Of a stretch of DNA of 64,000 nucleotides, positions 23,601 to 38,600 are shown in pieces. The position numbers were made by a program, and so were the translations under genes. The DNA is taken from positions 49,196,347 through 49,260,346 of the forward strand of contig NC_082598.1 of the NCBI RefSeq assembly GCF_030936135.1, in the 5' to 3' direction. Origin of the DNA: Gavia stellata. Its lineage: Eukaryota > Chordata > Aves > Gaviiformes > Gaviidae. A model generated the notes under the pieces. The model worked only from the letters and a program-made list of their open reading frames with translations, had not been told where the DNA came from and made no database searches. Positions within the stretch are counted from its first letter, which is position 1. Every line of letters begins with the position of its first letter.

Positions 23601-26600
23601 CAAGATATAAAACATCCCTTAAGCAGAAAAAACAACTTAATTCATGTGAGCCAAAATCTATTTCAAACGCGTGAGAATCTCACTCAGTGCTCTTACCTTA
23701 ACAGCCTTGTTGAACCTTATGCAGAAGTCCCTAAATATCTGGAAACATTCATCCAACTTCATAGTTTCTTTGTCTTCACAGAAAAAGTCAATGAGAGCAT
23801 TTCCCTCCTTTTGTAATTCTCGTTTCTGGTGTTCAAGCTCCTTTAGATGTCTTACAGCAAACTGCAGCAAAAAACATATACAGCTTGAACCTGACAGAAA
23901 AACTGAAGTCACAACAGGTCATGTGTATATTAGGAACTTATGAAATTCATGTTCCAACCTAGGAGCTGTTACAGAGCCCAGGACAGTGACAGACCACTTC
24001 GGAGCCCCCTGAAAGCTCCACGTGCCTTATTTTCCCCATTTTCTCTGTCACTTTCAACTAAGCATAAATGGATTAATTCCTCCTCCCTACTTTTCTCCAA
24101 AAAACACGTGGATAAATTCATGGATATACATTACAGAATCGACTCCTTCCTAAGTTGACCCTAGACCACAATAAAAGAGGTTTTCATGCCAGAAAGGTAA
24201 GGAACCGCTGGAAATATGTATGTTTCAAGACATTCAGAAAACATTCCCATAAAGTAGCACTTTGAATTGTAAGTGTAGAGCTATACAGACAGGGTTGGAG
24301 TAGATTAGTGGATTTCTCAGGAGGAAGAGAATAAGGCTGTGGTTAGACTTTGAGCAGCAGAACTGCTTAAAACACTTTCTGCAGTTGCCCCTCTGTCTCC
24401 CCTATCTGTACCACCAGCCATTCACTCCCATCTTTGCACAATCCGAGATCTGAGACCACATGTGGCTCAAAGTAACCTCGGGAGAAGAGTTAATTTTCAG
24501 ACAAATCTGTTCTCTGACACTGTCTAAGTAATGATCACCTAAATACTTTTGATACTGCAGCACTGGGGCAGGAATAGGCAGCTGGAGGCACTGGTGACCA
24601 TTCATTTAAGCCAACCCTGCTGCTACAAAGTTACTTGGTCAATTATGCCAGTAGGGTAGGAACAAATCTTACTTGTTAGTCTTCATTAAAAAAAAGTGCC
24701 CAATAAAAAGCTGGATTGAAGATAAGCTGGACAATTGATAAAAGCATACATAGAAAATTAGTTCCTCCCACATATTTCAGTAATTTATTCATGAGGATGA
24801 GATAATGAAAGCTGGCTTTTAAATCAGCTTGGTTATCACCTGTAATTTAGAAACAAAAACCGGAAGTGTTTATGTAAGGTATGCATTTGTAAAATTATTT
24901 TTTTCCCAACATTTCTTTTGGAATGTGGCCTAAACAAGGTTGTATTGTTACGTAAAACCAGCGATTAAATTAAAAAAAAAAAATCCCAAACATGTTAGAA
25001 CATAACATTAAAGAGTCTGGGTGCAATGGATAAAAGCCAGTAATTCAGAGTGAATGAGGACAGGTATTTCAATCTTAACGTGCCCCTTTTTTCATCAACT
25101 TCTCATCTCCTGAAAAACTGCAGGGACTTTTAACTACATTTGCAAGTTGAAAATCAGGGTGGGTTAAGTTCCAAATCAACACCTGCTTTCTTACTTTTAA
25201 TAATTATCTGTAGTGTGAAACAGAAAAAATCATTTAATTCAAGTGTAATACAAATTTCTCCAGGCATCACCACGTACTCAGAAAATACCAAAAACTCTGC
25301 TTCAAAGTTAAGTGCTATGCACATTCATGTCTATAAAGTCACTGCAGTACTAAAAAAGAAAAGGAGAACCCACCCAGAAGTAATGGTATGGCTCAGAATA
25401 ATACATTCTGTGCTAAGGACAAATTAGTAGAGCAAACAGTCCCTTAACCTTCCAGCTTCTAACAATATCTCTTCAGTCACCCAACAATCAGGATTCATAT
25501 GCATAGCACTGCCTCAGCTAAAACTGACATGCTCCAGTATAACATAACATACAGATTCTGTATTTTGTGCAGCTGTGAAGTACAAAACCAGAGACCAATC
25601 CAAATTGTCTTATATTTTAACTACTGATCTCCATCAGTCATTTCTCAGGCATTAAACACCCTTGCCTAACAAGCCTCAGGCAATGTACACTCAATATCCC
25701 TCCCTGTAAAAACACAGTCCTTCCAACACTCTTATTTGACAAACAGCATGTAGTTGGAAAACCTTTGTACAACTGATAGGGTAGACATATTAAAACAATA
25801 CTTCTGTTAATAAACAGGTCCACACAAATTACATTGAGCTGAGGAATGCTCCTGTATTCAGGCAACAGTAACACATTAACACGGATATCCTACAAACCTG
25901 AAGAAAGCTTTCCATCTGGTGAAAGAGTTTTGGGTCTCGCCGAACGCTGTCTTTAACAGATCTTGCCTTGAAAGACAGCGAGTGGAGCTCTGCTTCTACA
26001 TTATCAATGGACAACCTACAAATAGCATATACAGAGAATGTTTATCAAGGGGGAAGGAGTTGCCCACAGGTTAGCCAGAATATGCTTCAAAAATAGATGT
26101 TCAACATGAGGTGCAACCTGGCTATCAAACAAGACCTGCCTGTTCAGGAAATCCTTCCAGAGTAGACACTGAAAGTTAGGAGAGAGATAAGCACATTTCT
26201 TCTTATTTGCAACCTGAAAAGATTCCCATGGGGTGTGGTTTCATGATTAACTCCAGCCAGTCCTACCCAACCTTACCATGAGAAAGGGTAATGCTGCCCT
26301 GCCTCTGACCAGGTATTCCTTTTCTCTCCCTGGTGCCTGTGCTAGCACTCATTTTCTAGATGGCCAGCCGTATTGTGTACTGAAAATTAACCTAGGAAAA
26401 GGAAAAAACCAATTTGCTTCCAGATGGATCATTTGCTTGGTACAGCTGATTACATGACTGTTCGAGTGCAGTAGCTGGCAAAAAAAGGGGGTCACAAGGG
26501 ACTGTCAGCCAGGACTACCCATTTTGGCAGTAGCATTTAGCATCATGAAATTGCATGTTACGTTCTTCTAAGCAGTCACAGCAATGCAGCCTACACAGTC

Positions 26601-29600
26601 TCAACCCAGCAGTTACAACATTTCATCCTTCTACCACATACCAGCAGCAGAGCTGCTCCCATGGAGAGGTAACTCAGAAATCGAAGACCACAGAAAAGAG
26701 CTCTGATCTGATGTAATCTAATCTAAGCTTTATTCTGGGAGACCCACTTTCCATACAATGGGAGCTCCCACCCAAATCTCTCAGTCACTTTGAGGGTAAA
26801 TGCTTCCAAATCTATGGCATTTCCTTCACAAGAGAACGGAGCTTTGCCTAGGAATTGAAGCACTACGGTTTCCAAAATGATAAAAATTAACAACGGTACA
26901 CATGCTCCTAAGTAAGGTCATTTCACCAGGAGCATGACTTTAAAACAGTAAAGCTGAAGAATTTGTGGCAGAGTGATTGAAGTGCACGTGACAGCAGATG
27001 GTGACAGCGTGCATAAGTTTGTCAGTACACACACGAATATAATGTGTGCTATTTTTTCTCTGCTTACTTCATCTGCAAAGGTTAGTTCCCTGTTCTGGCC
27101 AGATCATGGGTGTTTTTGCAAATAAGAAAAGCAGCAGAAGATACAGGCTGTATTTTTCTGCCTGTAAAGGAGGAAGAGGATGGCCTACAAGTAAAGAAGG
27201 CAAGACAATAAAAAATAAAGAACATAATGGTAGTTGTTTTAACATGCTCTAATTGGGAGGATTTATGAGCAACTTCTACATGACAGTTGTCTATAATAAA
27301 GATCTTCCTCATGTCCAATGGAGAGGCATGTATTTCGTTTTCTTTCATTTTCCTGTACAGAGTGCATTCCCTGAATAGATTTCAGCATGAGTTAGAACAG
27401 AAGATTTTCAGCATTACCAAATGTGATCAAAGAACAAAGTGGTTAGAAAAAACATCACCAGATTTGAGATTCTGCCTGTTCCCCTGCTGTTTGCCAGGGG
27501 GCTTGGATGCAGAGTGAAGCTACATTCCCCAGCAGGCCACATGGCAGACTGCCAAAAAGGTGTGTGGGTTGGATGGCAGAGCGCCACACAGGTGGTCCCT
27601 CAAAAATTTTCTGATTAACTCCATGGCCACTCCTTTCCTCAGAAGATTTCAGAGTCCTTTGCAGACATTACTTAACCCTGCATCAGATCTAAGAGATTGG
27701 ATGCATTTTACAGCTGGGAAAAGAATGTAAATAAATTGCCCAAAGCTCAAGAGTAAGAAAGTAGCAAAACTAGGAATAGAACTCCAGCATTGCTAGCCTC
27801 CAGTTTTGGGTTTTAGATCACACTGTCTCACAAAAGCAAGTACAGTTATCAAGGTACAAATAAGGTTCAGTTTAAAATTATGCAGCTAGAGACTTTAAGA
27901 TGAAAACAATACAGAGCCCCAAACCCTTCAGATTTTCCATCCAAGACAGAAATGGAGAAGCAAACGAAATATCAAAAAGCATCTCTAACAGAAGCCAGTG
28001 CCAGTACCTGTACCAGGTACCAGATTTGGAAAAGTATTGTAGCCTGCTCAGAGACCGATGAAAATTGGTTTAAGGAAAAGCAGTAACATGCTTTTAGTTC
28101 AATCCTCTAGAAGTAACACACATGCACATGTATCTGACAGAGACGAAACTATCAAAAACCTATGGAGGTCATGTCATAAAAAACCTCATACCTAAAGGCA
28201 CATTGCAGGCATACTTCTGCTAGCAAATGGAAATGAAGCCCTCAAAGCTATAGTAAACATTTGTAAAGATCTCAGGTTTTGTGCCAAGACTTCTCTGAAT
28301 AAGCCTCACTGCTTCACAAATAAGAAAATTCCAAGTCACAGTCTAACTGTAAGTTCTCGGTCTTCTGTTTACTTACCTAGCGGCATCATGAACATCCCTA
28401 ATTTTTTCTGAGAAGTTGAGAAGAGCAGCATCTTTCTTTTGGGCTTCCTGAAACAAACAGAACAAAACCAAAACACACACAATCCATTAACATTCCACCA
28501 CTATGCCAAAATCCCTAAGTCCAGCAGTTCTAAAGCCTCTGGGAGGGCACTCAGAAGTTTCTCTCCTGCACTGTTTTTCTTGCCGTTCAATCCTAACACA
28601 ATTGAGTGGAGGACACCCCTTAACAAAAGGCAGGGATCCAAAGTGGAAACTTTGAACAACAGCTTCCATTTTGCAGTGTACAATAATAGCTGCTTCTGCC
28701 AGTGAACACAAGCCACATGTATTAATAGGGAATGTCAGGGGAAGAACAATTTACTGATGCCCATTGATTGAGCAGATACGATGTTTCCTGCACAAACATC
28801 AATTAATAACCTATTGTTACCTGACTGGAAATCTGTTAAGCCATTTTGTACACAGATAACCAAAGTCACATATAGAAGCATTTAAATTCTCTCCCTTCTA
28901 AAATGAAGAAGTTTGAAAGGAAGGAAAAATAACTTGAAAAAAGTCTGCAGCAGCTCTAAAAATACATGTCAGTCACCAAGGGAGAAAAAAACGCCCACTA
29001 CCAAAAAAGCTGCTCAAAAGATTCAACAGGAAGATTGAAAGAATATTTATCAAAATAAGCCACTTCCACAGTGTAAGAATTCAGGACAATAAGAGAAAAG
29101 CTACAATGAGGAAGTTAGATGAAGGCAAGCTTTTACATGATATAAAAAACTTAAGTTTTCCATGGGTTTCTGGATAGGATGACCAGACATAGGTAAACTG
29201 GTGAATTCTGTGGCAGGAGGCGAAAGGTAAAGATTAGGATCAAAGCTGTAAAAAAGCTGCTTTTTCTGAAGCACACGGCCCCTTCTATTGTCTGTCATAT
29301 ATGGCTTTATATTTGTAGCAGTTGCTTATACCAGCAAAATAGTTTTTCTATACCAGAGCAACAAAATGCAGCAGACTCATCCCAGGTTTGTTTGCTTTTG
29401 TGTCTGCCAGCTTGAGCAGTGACGACAGTTTAAATCCAACAGCATTGCCAGCATAACCTCCCTAAAAAGAAACAAGCAAACAGCTGAGGCATGACATCAA
29501 TGGACTGCAATACCAATAAGAAAGTTTGGTCAATCAGCCATCTCCATTTTGGATGTCACTTACCGCATTCATAATATTCCCAGCCTGAAGGACCAAGTGC

Positions 29601-32600
29601 AATATGGAATGCAGTTCCTCACAAGTCATTAACTCTGTAAGGAACAAGAAAATTGCTGTCTAAAAATTGTTTGTTTAAAACTATACACAGTCAGTTACCA
29701 AACTCCTCTTCATCTCAAGCTTTTAAAGGTGAAAATTTTTATTTTAACAGGAAACTACAACAAACTGCAAAGGTTGTGGGGGGAAAAAAATGGTACTACA
29801 TAATTCAAATTCACAAGCACAGTTGACAAACCTCAAGTATATGTTCAGACTTCAGCTTAGCAAGTGTAGTATTTCCAAGGCAACCCCCAGCAGCTAACAA
29901 AACATTTGGGGCCTAATCCTGCAATGTGCAAAGTGTCTCATGCAAGTGGTTAAGTATCCTCACCACTTACTAATTCCAGTGTGAGGCAAGTGTTCCACAC
30001 CCTGCATGATCCATTTGCCATCTGCCAGGATTGGGCTTTTGAATCACTATTCTTTTTTTTTGGGAGACTTAGCCATCAGGCCTGAAAAGATAACTGGCAA
30101 TGTTTAAGTTTTCCTTGCTTATCCTACTCCCACTATGAATCATCATTTTATTTCTGTATGATCACCAACTCAGAGGAGCATTTATTTTATTTCAGTCACA
30201 TCACAGATGATTTAGCACAAAGCTACATTCAGTGTGATGCAAAGAGTCAAATGGAATAAACCCATCTTTTAAAGCTTTTCCATCACAGAAGCCTGTTTTG
30301 TACATATTTCCATTTTTTGCAAAATGCACAGTAGTGCTCTATCTGGATTCATACACCTTTCCACCCAGACACATATGAACACACAACAATACATGTGCTT
30401 GAAAGTCACCAGAGGGATTGCCTTAGAAATAAGATACAGAAATTCAGAACTGTAGAGACTTAATAAATTAGCATTACACAAGTGGCCCAGCAAACCAAGT
30501 AACTCCAAATTTGCAAGTGCCCATATGGCAAGAAAAATAACATAAGCTGGTTTTAATGTAAGGTACGATATTTTACATAATAATTAATATTGTTTTACAT
30601 AATAAATGGTGGAATCCTTTTGACTGCAGTGTAAATACTTTTAAAAACTCTTTTGCTTCCAAGTACACATTCTGTAATTTACCCTGCATTTAACTGCTCA
30701 ACACAATACACTGATCTATCATTTTGGAAGCAGACAGCCCTTGTATCTTTGGATTTCAGTATTAGCTGCCTAAAAACGTAGAACTAATTAAATAACCTTT
30801 GATCTAACAAGCTATAGGTGAGGAAGCAAGGAGGAAGAAAGAGAAGAGAATACAAAGAGAATACCAAATTTCATAAGGCCAAGAGGAGAAGGCAACTTCT
30901 AAAGATTTTGCATAGTAAGAGCCTGCTCAGCGTCACTATGAGATGCATCCATTTGCAGGCTAGGTGAGAATCCATCAGGCTATTTAGACCATCCTAACCC
31001 TTAGTGATTATCAGCATTAAAATTTAACTAAATATTATCTCAGTCTAATTACAAAGAAAGAAACAGGAGATAGGAATGGAAAAGTAGACATAATTCCTAA
31101 ACAACTTCGGGCTATCAACAAACCCTGAAGTGAAAAGACCAAATGGAGAAGAGCACATGACACAAGTGGACTAAAACTAGGGAAGCTCAGTCAGTCTGAT
31201 TTGCATGACTGGCCTCATGCAGGAGCTGGAGACCAAAGTGTCTCCTCTGGAAGGAATGAATTCATCAGTTCACAAATGTCCTGGGTGAAGGACATGAAGG
31301 ACAATAGGGCGCGACTGCTTTTATACATAACATATTCCCTCACATATGTCTGTTGCTCAAAACACAAAGAACAATGATTTGAAAGAGATCCCAACAAAAG
31401 ACCAAACTCAAACCTCAGCCCAAGCTAAGGCACATTTTTCTGAGTCAGGAAGGACTAGTTCAATTCCTCACTAGTGGGAAAAACACTCCAGGCTTTTCTT
31501 CCTTTCCTTTCACTAAAAATTACTATCCTAAGTGCTGGTGCTCATAGTTGAATACTTTTACCACTGTGCCTTTTTATACTAGAAGCAGTCTAAACAGTGC
31601 TCTAGTAGCCTGTCAAAAAATTTGCCAGCATGAAATAGGAATTTCATATTGAGGAACAGGACAAATAGGCACTCACGGCATCTGAAAAGGTCAGCATCAA
31701 TGTTAAACTGAAACCAGGAAGTGAACTATTTACCTTCAGAGTAGAAGACACCCGATTACCTTACGAATAACCAGCTACAGCATTTCAAAACTTGTGAAAT
31801 GTAGAGAACAAAAGAGCAATGTAGAGAAACACAGAGAACAAAAACAGAAAACAAAGGAACAGCAATAGTATTAAGTCTCTACAATAAAGATTTCAGCCCA
31901 TTAATACTGCCATCTCGAAAGGCAATGGCATATAGAAAAATTTAGAAACTATACAGTGATTTTCTCTCTGGATCTCTGAAAGAGTGAGTAGCGAGGTGTA
32001 ACAACTGCATTCAATCAGAGAGACAGCGATGCATGAATGACCAAACTGTATTCAAAAGATGATTTATCCTAATTTGGCCAGGTGCCTTTGCTTCTGTCAG
32101 TTTTGGATACCCTGCTTGTAGGCTTTGGTCATGAACTCATTGCTAGCATGTCCAAAGTCTCCAGATCTTTCATTCTGGAAGCAAAGATTCGGCAGGCACA
32201 CCCCGATGGCATTTGTCAGAGGGGAGTTAGCTTCCTTTTAATAGCTAAGGTACCTGAAATTCAAGCTCTAGTCTTCATAATACAGACTAATTAACATGCT
32301 AACAAAAACAAGAGTATTATGCATGTCCCAACATGCTTAATTACCTTTTGTTGCCCGTCTTATAATTTTCATGTCATCCTGTAGAGAAGCACAGGAGGGT
32401 GAGAACTCCCTCTCTAACACCATGGCTTCAATCCTAAGAGCATAGCTGGAGCACACAAACAAACAGGTTTAGAACTGACAGCCAAAGAGAACATTTATCA
32501 TGAACAGAATAAACCTACTATTTCCTTACTTTGGCACCTGGATTAGTAAATACATGAAGGAATCAGCTTGAGACAGTTTTGATACATCTCCATCAAAGGC

Positions 32601-35600
32601 TTTTAATTTCTTTACCTAGAAAAGAGAAAAAAACACTAGCAAAGTATTTTATCAAAGATCAAGATTAACTTGACTTTGGAAGGAAACACCTTGAAAGGCA
32701 GTAAATTTAACAGGAGGCATTAGAGAGTCCACTTGGTGACTGACTGAATGGCTTCACTGTCCAAGTCCCTGTAATTTGCACACACCCCGATCACAAAAAA
32801 AGAACACCAGTAACATCACTCTTCTCCCAAAAACCTAGCTACACAGTCCAGTGGAAAAAATACGATGCCATCATTCTGATTGGTGATTCTGATTTCTGAT
32901 CAATGATTTCTGATTTCCGATTCATCATTCTGATTTCTGATCAATGATTGCTCTCAACGCTATGTTTAGGACACTGCTGTTCCAGTTTCCCCAGGAGAAT
33001 TGGCTCTTTTCTTTCCAGCCGGTCCATTTACTGTTCTCTAGCTGTTCGTCCAGGAAATAGCTGCTTAAGTGATGATCTGAAAAATGATCCTCGACTCTTC
33101 CACAACTGTGATATACACTTGGGCACAGCTTAAAGTTAACTGTGTTCAGCATTTCCAGCATAGGACTGCCTAGATCTCTTTGGCACAATGTAGCTAAGGT
33201 TTAAGTTATGGGGTTTTTTTTCCAGATACTTGCTTCAGCCACTTCCTCTAAAACTCTCTTAAGGGGTAAACTTCATGCTCTTCAGTTTGTATTTTTTTTC
33301 ATTCATACGGAATATTTTAAAGATAAATGCAATCTTGCATTTTAAGTTATTTGTTGTCAGTACTTTGAGAACACCATTTGCATGCAAAGGAAATATCACT
33401 GCATTAATTTTGTCGATCTTCCTCCCAGCTCCACCAAAATCCATATATTTGCATGATCTAGAAGCCACTGATCTGCCCACATACTTACTATTTGTTTATA
33501 TAGAAGAACTGGAAAATACATGCACATATGTTTAAGTGTAACTGGAATTTCTTCCACATCTTCCAATACAGGAACTGTGTCCAAAAGCAGCGCTCACTCT
33601 CAATTACACTATTTCTTCATTCAGCCAACAAGTTCACACCCAGTGTCAGTTGTATGTTTCCACTGATTTACACACCAGTCCATCATCCTTCCTTTTCATA
33701 ACATTACACTTAAAGCCCATTCACAACCACATTTACACAGATGGTCTTCAGTTTTAGAAAGCATATTAAGCTATCCTGGAGAGAAGCACCCCACATCAGG
33801 GCATTGACAGTTATCAGGTTGCCATGATTTAGAGCAAGATATCCACAGGTTTTTTTTAAAGCATCAGGCTTCAAATTAATTACTTAAGTTATTTTTCTGC
33901 TTTCACTGTAAAAAAGGTAACTGATTTGTAATGGAAGATAACATATGCTATGCTAAATCAGGGATTTAAAATAAATAAATTCTGGACTAGCAGAAGAAAA
34001 GGATTCTTTTAACAGCTTTGTTCTGCTTTACTCCTATTCTTTTTCCAAGTCATAAAAAAATAGAATGTTGAGAGCACATTAAGAAAGAGAAAACAAAAAT
34101 TACAAATTAAACCCAGAATAGAAGAAACTTCCTTTTCAAATTAAACACAAACAAACAAAAAATCAACAAAAACTTATGACCGAGAAAGAGAATTCTAATC
34201 AAAGAGCCATTTTTATTCAGGCTATCTAACTCCATTTCCTAACACACCCCCCTTTAACTCAAGACACTCACACAAAAGCTCCTTCTAAAGATAAACAGTA
34301 TACCCATTTTTTTGAGGCCTGAGAAAACTCCTAATTTACAGAGTCATTCAAGAAGTCTGCCAACAAAAAACAGGAAAGACCAGACTTGACATTCCTGATA
34401 TTTCTAAGGTGTTAAACGAGCAAGAAACAAACCCAAAATAAACACTTTTTCCTACATCATGAAGTGGGGAGTGGGAGACATCTACTATCTCAGTTAGTCT
34501 TTGCAGGTGTTCTTTAACCTAGCTTCCAAAAAATAGTGGTCTGCAACCTGAACAACAAAAACTGCAAATTCTCCAACCTCATTTTAGTATTTTGCAAATA
34601 CCAAAGTTTGCCTGAAAAGGATACAGGCATTCAGACTGGGGGGGGGGGGGTGTGGGGTGTGGGGTGTGGAGAAAAGCAGCCCACCAAAAACCCACCCCGA
34701 ATCACCAACATGAAGATCATATAAACCACAGGCAATTATAGGAAGAGGCAATTTTAAGATTTAAATGCACAAAAAGTGAACAAGAGATCCTGAGACACAG
34801 GAATATTAACTTATTCATGCTACCTGTACTATATTTAAATATATTTTTGACAGGAAATAGCAATAAATGTTATCCATGTGGAATGTTAATTTTACAGACA
34901 CTGGATGAAATCCTCTTTCTTCTACCTGATTTTATTAGGAAAAATGTCTGGAGTGGTACAAGGGAGTACTAAATCCCAGAATTCATCCAGAGAAGGAACT
35001 TTCCTACACATGCACAATAGAAGACATTGACGAGGCTGCCTTCAGATGGGATGTGAATGTCACAATGCAAAAAGCTTTGCGCAGCAGTCAACCCAAAAGA
35101 CAGTCTGTGTAATCAGCCCTAAAACAAAGATGTGCCCACCACCTGGTTACACTTTTTCCAGCCCACATCAGCCATCTTAACCTCCATTGTCTTTGCCTTA
35201 GATGCCCAAATCTATCTTCGTAAGAAACAGCAAAGAAGCTCACCTAACAAGCCCAAAACCCAAGCAAGTTGGAGGATAGTGACCCATTCCACAAACAGAC
35301 AAAACAGAAACACGGAAGAGTTAAGGTCCTTTTCATCCTGGAATTCAGCACAGCATAGCCTGGTTCTCCATACGTGTTTTAAGTTTTTGACACAGGAGAC
35401 TAAATCCTCTGATAACTTGGCCTTAAAACAGTAAAGAGTCTGGGGAATAGCTAAGATAAAGTTAGGATAACAATTTATTTTGTGTTCCCTCTTTATTACA
35501 AATTTCATAATTGAAAAAGACCAGTTATCTCACCACAAAGCAGAAATAAAGTTATTTAATTGACACTACCTATAAACTAAAAGAACAGCTTCTGAACCCC

Positions 35601-38600
35601 GAAGCTAAAAATTACTGAAACACGTTTTGGGTGGCTGCCCCTACATGTTGCAAGGGAGGCTACTCAAAAGCCTGTGGGATTAGCCTCTTCTCTCTGCAGC
35701 CACGTTGTCCACGTCTTCCCAAAGAGAACTGAGATTCTCTGATAGCTCCTAGAAGTGGGGTCAAATTCAAATACCAAATGCAGCCAGGAACTGCGAAGAA
35801 ACTATGGGGATTGACAACAATGTTCACTATTAAACATGTTAACAGATACAGTAGATCGGTTTATAATTAGAACACAAAAGAGTTAAAAAAGGTGGTTTAT
35901 TTTAAAATCACCATGAATAACTTCATCAGTTCTGGCTTTGACCTCCTCTCTTCAAACACAACAAAATCTTTTCCAAAACAGTATGCAGCCACGTACCACG
36001 GTACGGCAGTGTAATGTATACATGCAAGAGAGCATAATTACATTGTATGCTCAGTTCTGTATTACTCAAATTGGTGCAGAGTTACTAATTTAATTTTTCA
36101 TTATATTTGTATATAGAATATGCATTTGCACTGTCCATGCATGCCCATGCACACTAAATCAGATTTTAGATACAGAAGTTTCTTACATATGCAATTTGCT
36201 TAATTTTAAAAACAGTTATGAAACAGAGAAAGCCTGATCTTTGATTTGATTTGTGAAAAATTGGAGTAAATACACTTATTGCAAGTATCTCATTATTCCT
36301 CACTGACAGGAAAGCTACTGCATTCCTGCCACTCAGGTTTTCAGTCATTTTTGAGCTACCAGTAGCACTTATTTACAGCTACTGGGATTTTACTTTATGG
36401 CGTAAACCAGGTATGTTGCACTTCTATGCAGGATCTTTGAAGAAGAGTATAAACCAGTACACCATTCATCCTCATATATGCTTGTAACTAAGTATTTCCC
36501 CGCATTCCGATCAAATAAGTCAAATATTCCCCACATTACAAGTAAATAAGTAAAGCCAAGTGCAATAGTCCAGAGGAGTAAACATTTTCTGGTGGGTTTT
36601 TTTTTGGTTTTTTTTTTTTTACTATTTGTATACCATTGCAAACATTCAGGGCACTAAAGAAAAACAGAGTTAAAAAATACCAAAACCCCAAAAGGCATCA
36701 CAGTGGAATCCAACTACAAGGGCACGTGGGAAAGCAGCTAATGTATTAGGTGGGAGGGCACCATGGGTCACATGCCTGGGCAGTGGCAAGCCTCTATCAG
36801 CAAATGATAAAAAGGAGAAAAACCTGCAGCTATCATAAGGGGCAAAAAAGGAAGCAGGACATGAAAGCTATGAAGGATGGTCAGCCATATACAGCTCTGG
36901 CTGGGGAAAGAAGGGGGCAGTTAACTACACAAACATGGTTTGAAAAGGGTAGAGCTGACAGACAGAAACAATTCCAGTAAAGCAGGTGACAGATGACTAG
37001 GGTTTTAAAACAGAGTATACGAGCAAAGAACAGGCTTGAGACATTATAAAGGAAGTTAAGACACTGTGTTGATAGCCTGGGTGTGCATATGTGTGGGTGA
37101 ACTGATTAGCAGTATGATACGCTCTCTTCTGTATATATTTAAAGTACAAATTCTGGCTATTCTAGCTCATTAAACATTGGACTCTCTCAACTTTTACCAG
37201 TCTGGGCCTGCTGAAGAGTGCAATGGTATGCACGTAAAAGCAGCTAAAAGCTTCTCCTCTGCTTTGGTCAGGATACCAGTGAATGACAGCTGTCAGCCAT
37301 TTTTACAGGATATCATTAAGAAAGAGCTAGGAATCAGAGAAGGCCGTTGCATCAGTCAAGACAAAGGCTCCCTGGAAAAAAACATGAACTGCAAAAGGGA
37401 TGAAGCAGAGGAGATTCCAAATAGGAATTTCTTCCTCTTACAAAACTGCTAACCACAGTAAGGTACAAACAGCAGGACTTCTAACAAGGCTTACACAAAA
37501 TCAGTGATCTTATCTTACTTGTTAAGGTATTGAGAATTTTTATACCTTTTCCTGGTCTTTTTTTTTTTTTTACCCACTGTATGATGGCTAGGCTGGTGCC
37601 GCACCCACAGCCCTGAACAAAACGTTGAGTGGAACCCTGCAGCAAGCTCCAGGTTTGCCAGCTTGAAGAACTTGTCAAGTTTTTAAAATTACACATTTGA
37701 AATAACCAAATGTTTTCAGTTTGAAAAAAGGCTTCACAGCAGTGCCAATATTTCAATAATGGTCTTACTCAGTTTGACAAAAACATCCAGCAAAGAGCCA
37801 GTATTTGCCATTTATACACAAAAATCCCAACAGCTTTCATAGATCTTTCATAGAAAACAGCTAGAAAATTACTAGTACTGACACCTATTTCTGCATGTAA
37901 ACAGAGTTGCCATATTACAATACTGCAAAAAGAAGTAATAATTTTAAAGACAACAGATGTTAAATGTATTTGTTAGGCTGAGTACTTAACCTCCATTGTC
38001 AAAAAGCTGTTCCATCTCAAAGACACTGGAACATCCATCAGGTGCCTGAGATAATATGGACTGAAATGATGTAAAATATTTCACATATGTCAAACTGGTG
38101 ACCAGGGGAACAATGTGACTGTATATCACAACACTTGTAGATAAGATAAGATTGGAGTATAAAGCCAGTGTTTATTCACACTAGATAAACTGTAAAGGTT
38201 GTTGGTAAAAAAGAAGAAATGTGACAGTCCAGAGTTGCCCTTTCTACAGCTATGACCAGGAATGGTGTTCCTCTCTCCTTCCTTTCACTTTCACAGACTA
38301 AGGATTTATGGTACCGTATAAAAGAAAAAGTAGAAGGCATCTCCAAACACAGTTATGGGGGTGAAGCACATGCCTGGCAGGGGGTACTTGGCTCTCATTC
38401 CAATCTGCAAGACAACTGTGCTACTGGGAAATGTGACTGTAAATACCTGAGCTGCTGAAAAGAAAAGTATACAAAGAGGAACTGCAGAAGCCCACCCAAG
38501 GTTACACCAAGAGAGTTAGCACTGGTAACTGAATAACAACTAACCTTTTAGTTTCTGACTGCTTAAGTCTCTGCTCAGAGTACTTCTCAACCCCTACAAC

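Noticed and set aside
31400..31620. Possible tRNA-derived SINE (B-box-like AGTTCAATTCC near 31457)
   Set aside because: Only the short B-box-like motif is present, with no A box at proper spacing and no cloverleaf or tail. Not supportable.
36390..36641. Minus-strand ORF of 83 codons with a hydrophobic segment
   Set aside because: It lies within FHDC1 intron 4 sequence, begins in a poly-A derived lysine run, and has no splice sites or recognisable homologue. The hydrophobic stretch is probably chance in AT-rich DNA.
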